Under the pieces are notes generated by a model. It saw only the letters and a program-made list of their open reading frames with translations. It had not been told where the DNA came from and made no database searches. Positions 25,570-28,946 of a stretch of 28,946 nucleotides of DNA are shown here, piece by piece. Position 1 is the stretch's first letter. The number at the start of each line of letters is the position of its first letter. This DNA comes from Rugosimonospora acidiphila (GTDB lineage Bacteria; Actinomycetota; Actinomycetes; Mycobacteriales; Micromonosporaceae). The position numbers were made by a program, and so were the translations under genes. Where the stretch lies: positions 1-28,946 of the forward strand of contig NZ_BAABJQ010000056.1 of assembly GCF_039543385.1 (NCBI RefSeq), read 5' to 3'.

Positions 25570-26823
25570 GTGTCTGCGCAGGACGCCGTGCCCCGACAGG
25601 CTCCCCAGGTGATCCTCGGGGTGGGCGGTGGGATCGCCGCCTACAAGGCCTGCGAACTGCTCCGACTCTTCACCGAGTCGGGTTGCCAGGTACGGGTGAT
25701 ACCCACCGCGTCGGCGCTGCGCTTCGTCGGCGCGCCGACCTGGGAAGCGCTATCCGGCCAGCCGGTGGCCGACGATGTCTGGTCCGACGCGCGACACGTG
25801 CCGCACGTGGCGCTCGGCCGCGCCGCCGACCTCGTGGTGATCGCTCCGGCGACCGCGGACCTGCTCGCCCGCGCCGCCCACGGGATGGCCGACGACCTAC
25901 TGACCAACACCCTGCTGACCGCCCGGGCCCCGGTGGTGTTCGCGCCCGCGATGCATACCGAGATGTGGGAGCACCCGGCCACCGTCGAGAACGTGGCCAC
26001 CCTGCGGCGGCGCGGCGCGCTGGTCATCGAGCCGGCGACCGGCCGGCTCACCGGTGCCGACACGGGTAAGGGCCGGCTGCCCGATCCGGCGGAGATCTTC
26101 GCGCTGGCGCGGCTGGCGCTGGCCCGGGGCTCGGTGCCGCCCCAGGACCTGACCGGCCGGCACGTGGTGGTGACCGCCGGCGGGACCCGGGAGCCGCTGG
26201 ACCCGGTGCGTTACCTGGGCAACCGATCCTCGGGCAAGCAGGGGTACGCGTTCGCCCGTACCGCGATGGCGCGGGGTGCCCGGGTGACCCTGGTCGCCGC
26301 CAACGTGTCCCTGCCCACCCCGCCCGGCGTCGAGGTGGTCCGAGCCGGCACCGCCGAGGAGCTGCGCAAGGCCACCGTGGAGGCCGCGGCCGACGCCGAC
26401 GTGATCGTCATGGCGGCCGCCCCGGCCGACTTCCGGCCGGCGGCGTACCAGTCCGAGAAGATCAAGAAGTCCGCCGACCGGTCCGCGCCCACGATCGAGC
26501 TGGTGACCACTGTGGACATCGCGGCCGAGCTCGGCGCCGCGAAGCGCCCCGGCCAGGTGCTGGTCGCCTTCGCCGCGGAGACCCACGACGCGATCGCGCA
26601 CGCCCGCGAGAAGCTGGCGCGCAAGCGCGCCGACCTGATCGTGGTCAACGAGGTCGGGCCGGGCCTGGCCTTCGGCACCGAGGACAACGCGGCCACGGTG
26701 ATCGGTGCGGACGGGTCGTCGGTCGAGCTGCCGCGCCGTGCCAAGGACGAGCTGGCCGATGCGGTCTGGGACCTGATCGGGCAATCCTTATCGTCGGATT
26801 CGTCGTCATTTCCACCGTTGTAG
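25570..26823 (+). CDS. coaBC: Bifunctional phosphopantothenoylcysteine decarboxylase/phosphopantothenate--cysteine ligase
   Basis: CoaB joins phosphopantothenate with cysteine (CTP) and CoaC decarboxylates the product (FMN), two steps of coenzyme A synthesis. The 417 residues have the CoaC flavoprotein half first: GVGGGIAAYKACELLR (17-32), the likely catalytic His79 in ARHVPHVALGR, IAPATADLLAR and PAMHTEMW (126-133). The CoaB half follows: VTAGGTREPLDPVRYLGNRSSGKQG (201-225), AAAPADFRP and KRADLIVVNEVG. The Cys found in the E. coli CoaC lid loop is absent (GADTGKGR), which I believe is normal in actinobacteria. GAGAGG six bases before GTG 25570 sets the start; a GTG at 25546 lacks a site. The Ser-rich tail (SLSSDSSSFPPL) is unusual and AT-richer. 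Confidence 0.96.
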   Translation: MSAQDAVPRQAPQVILGVGGGIAAYKACELLRLFTESGCQVRVIPTASALRFVGAPTWEALSGQPVADDVWSDARHVPHVALGRAADLVVIAPATADLLARAAHGMADDLLTNTLLTARAPVVFAPAMHTEMWEHPATVENVATLRRRGALVIEPATGRLTGADTGKGRLPDPAEIFALARLALARGSVPPQDLTGRHVVVTAGGTREPLDPVRYLGNRSSGKQGYAFARTAMARGARVTLVAANVSLPTPPGVEVVRAGTAEELRKATVEAAADADVIVMAAAPADFRPAAYQSEKIKKSADRSAPTIELVTTVDIAAELGAAKRPGQVLVAFAAETHDAIAHAREKLARKRADLIVVNEVGPGLAFGTEDNAATVIGADGSSVELPRRAKDELADAVWDLIGQSLSSDSSSFPPL

Positions 26824-26855
26824 CGGGCACGGGCCAAACGACGGCCGTCGGACTG

Positions 26856-26920
26856 TAGACTCCCAAAAAACCTCGTTATGGAACCATCAGGCAAGGCTGA
26901 TATTCGACCCTCGAAGGGGG
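26856..26920 (+). promoter_or_regulatory. metK -10 and structured leader
   Basis: TAGACT (26856-26861) predicts a start near 26868 and a 57-nt leader. The leader has two small hairpins: ATCAG/CTGAT around a 6-nt loop (26886-26901), and CCCT/AGGG around CGA (26908-26918), whose right arm belongs to the metK ribosome-binding site AAGGGGG (26914-26920). It lacks the conserved cores of the known SAM riboswitch classes as I recall them. Partial masking of the ribosome-binding site is possible. Confidence 0.45.
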
Positions 26921-26924
26921 CAGC

Positions 26925-28118
<1,194 letters not shown>

Positions 28119-28133
28119 TCCGGATTCTCGCGC

Positions 28134-28174
28134 AACCGCGCCGCTCGCGTGTTCTCACCGCGAGTGGCGCGGTT
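28134..28174 (+). terminator. Strong intrinsic terminator after metK
   Basis: AACCGCGCCGCTCGCG (28134-28149) pairs with CGCGAGTGGCGCGGTT (28159-28174): 16 consecutive pairs with one G-U, around a 9-nt loop. Three further pairs are possible past a bulged C. T-containing sequence (TTGTGGCTT) follows. It is the most stable simple hairpin in the window. Confidence 0.85.
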
Positions 28175-28232
28175 CGCGTTGTGGCTTGCCCGTCCGGCGA
28201 GGAGGCGTCTCGCCCCCGGGTTGGCGCGCGGG

Positions 28233-28249
28233 CGGCCTCCGGGAGGCCG
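28233..28249. repeat. 17-bp perfect palindrome upstream of priA
   Basis: CGGCCTCC and GGAGGCCG flank one G, 32 bp before the priA ATG. It could be an operator for priA or a second hairpin behind the metK terminator. Confidence 0.6.
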
Positions 28250-28280
28250 GGCGACGCCCGTGGTCTGGTAGAACTTCCGA

Positions 28281-28946
<666 letters not shown>

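Noticed and set aside
26050..26085. CoaC lid Cys missing in CoaBC
   Set aside because: The GADTGKGR form is, as far as I recall, the normal actinobacterial version and not a defect.

Overview
The window is very GC-rich, single-chromosome housekeeping DNA from an actinobacterium, most likely a Micromonosporaceae-type filamentous species. The evidence is the gene order, the presence of BldD and the actinobacterial integration host factor mIHF, GTG/TTG starts, 1-8 nt start/stop overlaps, near-saturated GC at third codon positions, and a DUF948-DUF6167-alaS arrangement. The order resembles the Streptomyces alaS-to-priA block as I recall it, with local departures. No phage, insertion sequence, CRISPR array, rRNA or tRNA was seen.

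Layout. 1-2011: a Pro/Gly-rich single-pass membrane protein (possibly cut by the window edge) and two small membrane-anchored proteins. 2011-9250: alaS-ruvX-mltG, then the shikimate genes aroE-aroC-aroK, mostly overlapping by a few bases. 9240-9986 (minus): an unrecognised six-helix membrane protein that splits aroK from aroB and has a promoter with an embedded perfect palindrome. 10129-12696: aroB-aroQ-efp-nusB, ending at a two-way terminator shared with bldD (minus, 12774-13259). 13482-23186: the pyrimidine operon pyrR-pyrB-pyrC-carA-carB-pyrD, headed by a PyrR-binding leader hairpin and followed by the biotin gene bioA. 23187-23619: a gene-free, repeat- and palindrome-rich spacer. 23620-24929: pyrF and mihF, with clearly lower third-position GC than their neighbours. 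24954-25140: what looks like the decayed remnant of gmk (guanylate kinase). 25234-28118: rpoZ-coaBC-metK, closed by a very strong hairpin terminator; then the first 222 codons of priA run off the window end.

Together the genes make chorismate (aroE, aroC, aroK, aroB, aroQ), UMP (the pyr/car genes), coenzyme A intermediates and S-adenosylmethionine. They also supply translation and transcription factors (AlaS, EF-P, NusB, omega), a nucleoid protein (mIHF) and a developmental regulator (BldD).

I do not see a wholly new multi-gene system. The observations most worth following are the broken gmk beside a compositionally distinct pyrF-mihF block, the PyrR-hairpin/Shine-Dalgarno architecture, the palindrome inside the promoter of the gene splitting the aro cluster, a Pro/Ala insertion in RuvX, an acidic Asp-Ala repeat in PriA, and the structured spacer before pyrF.
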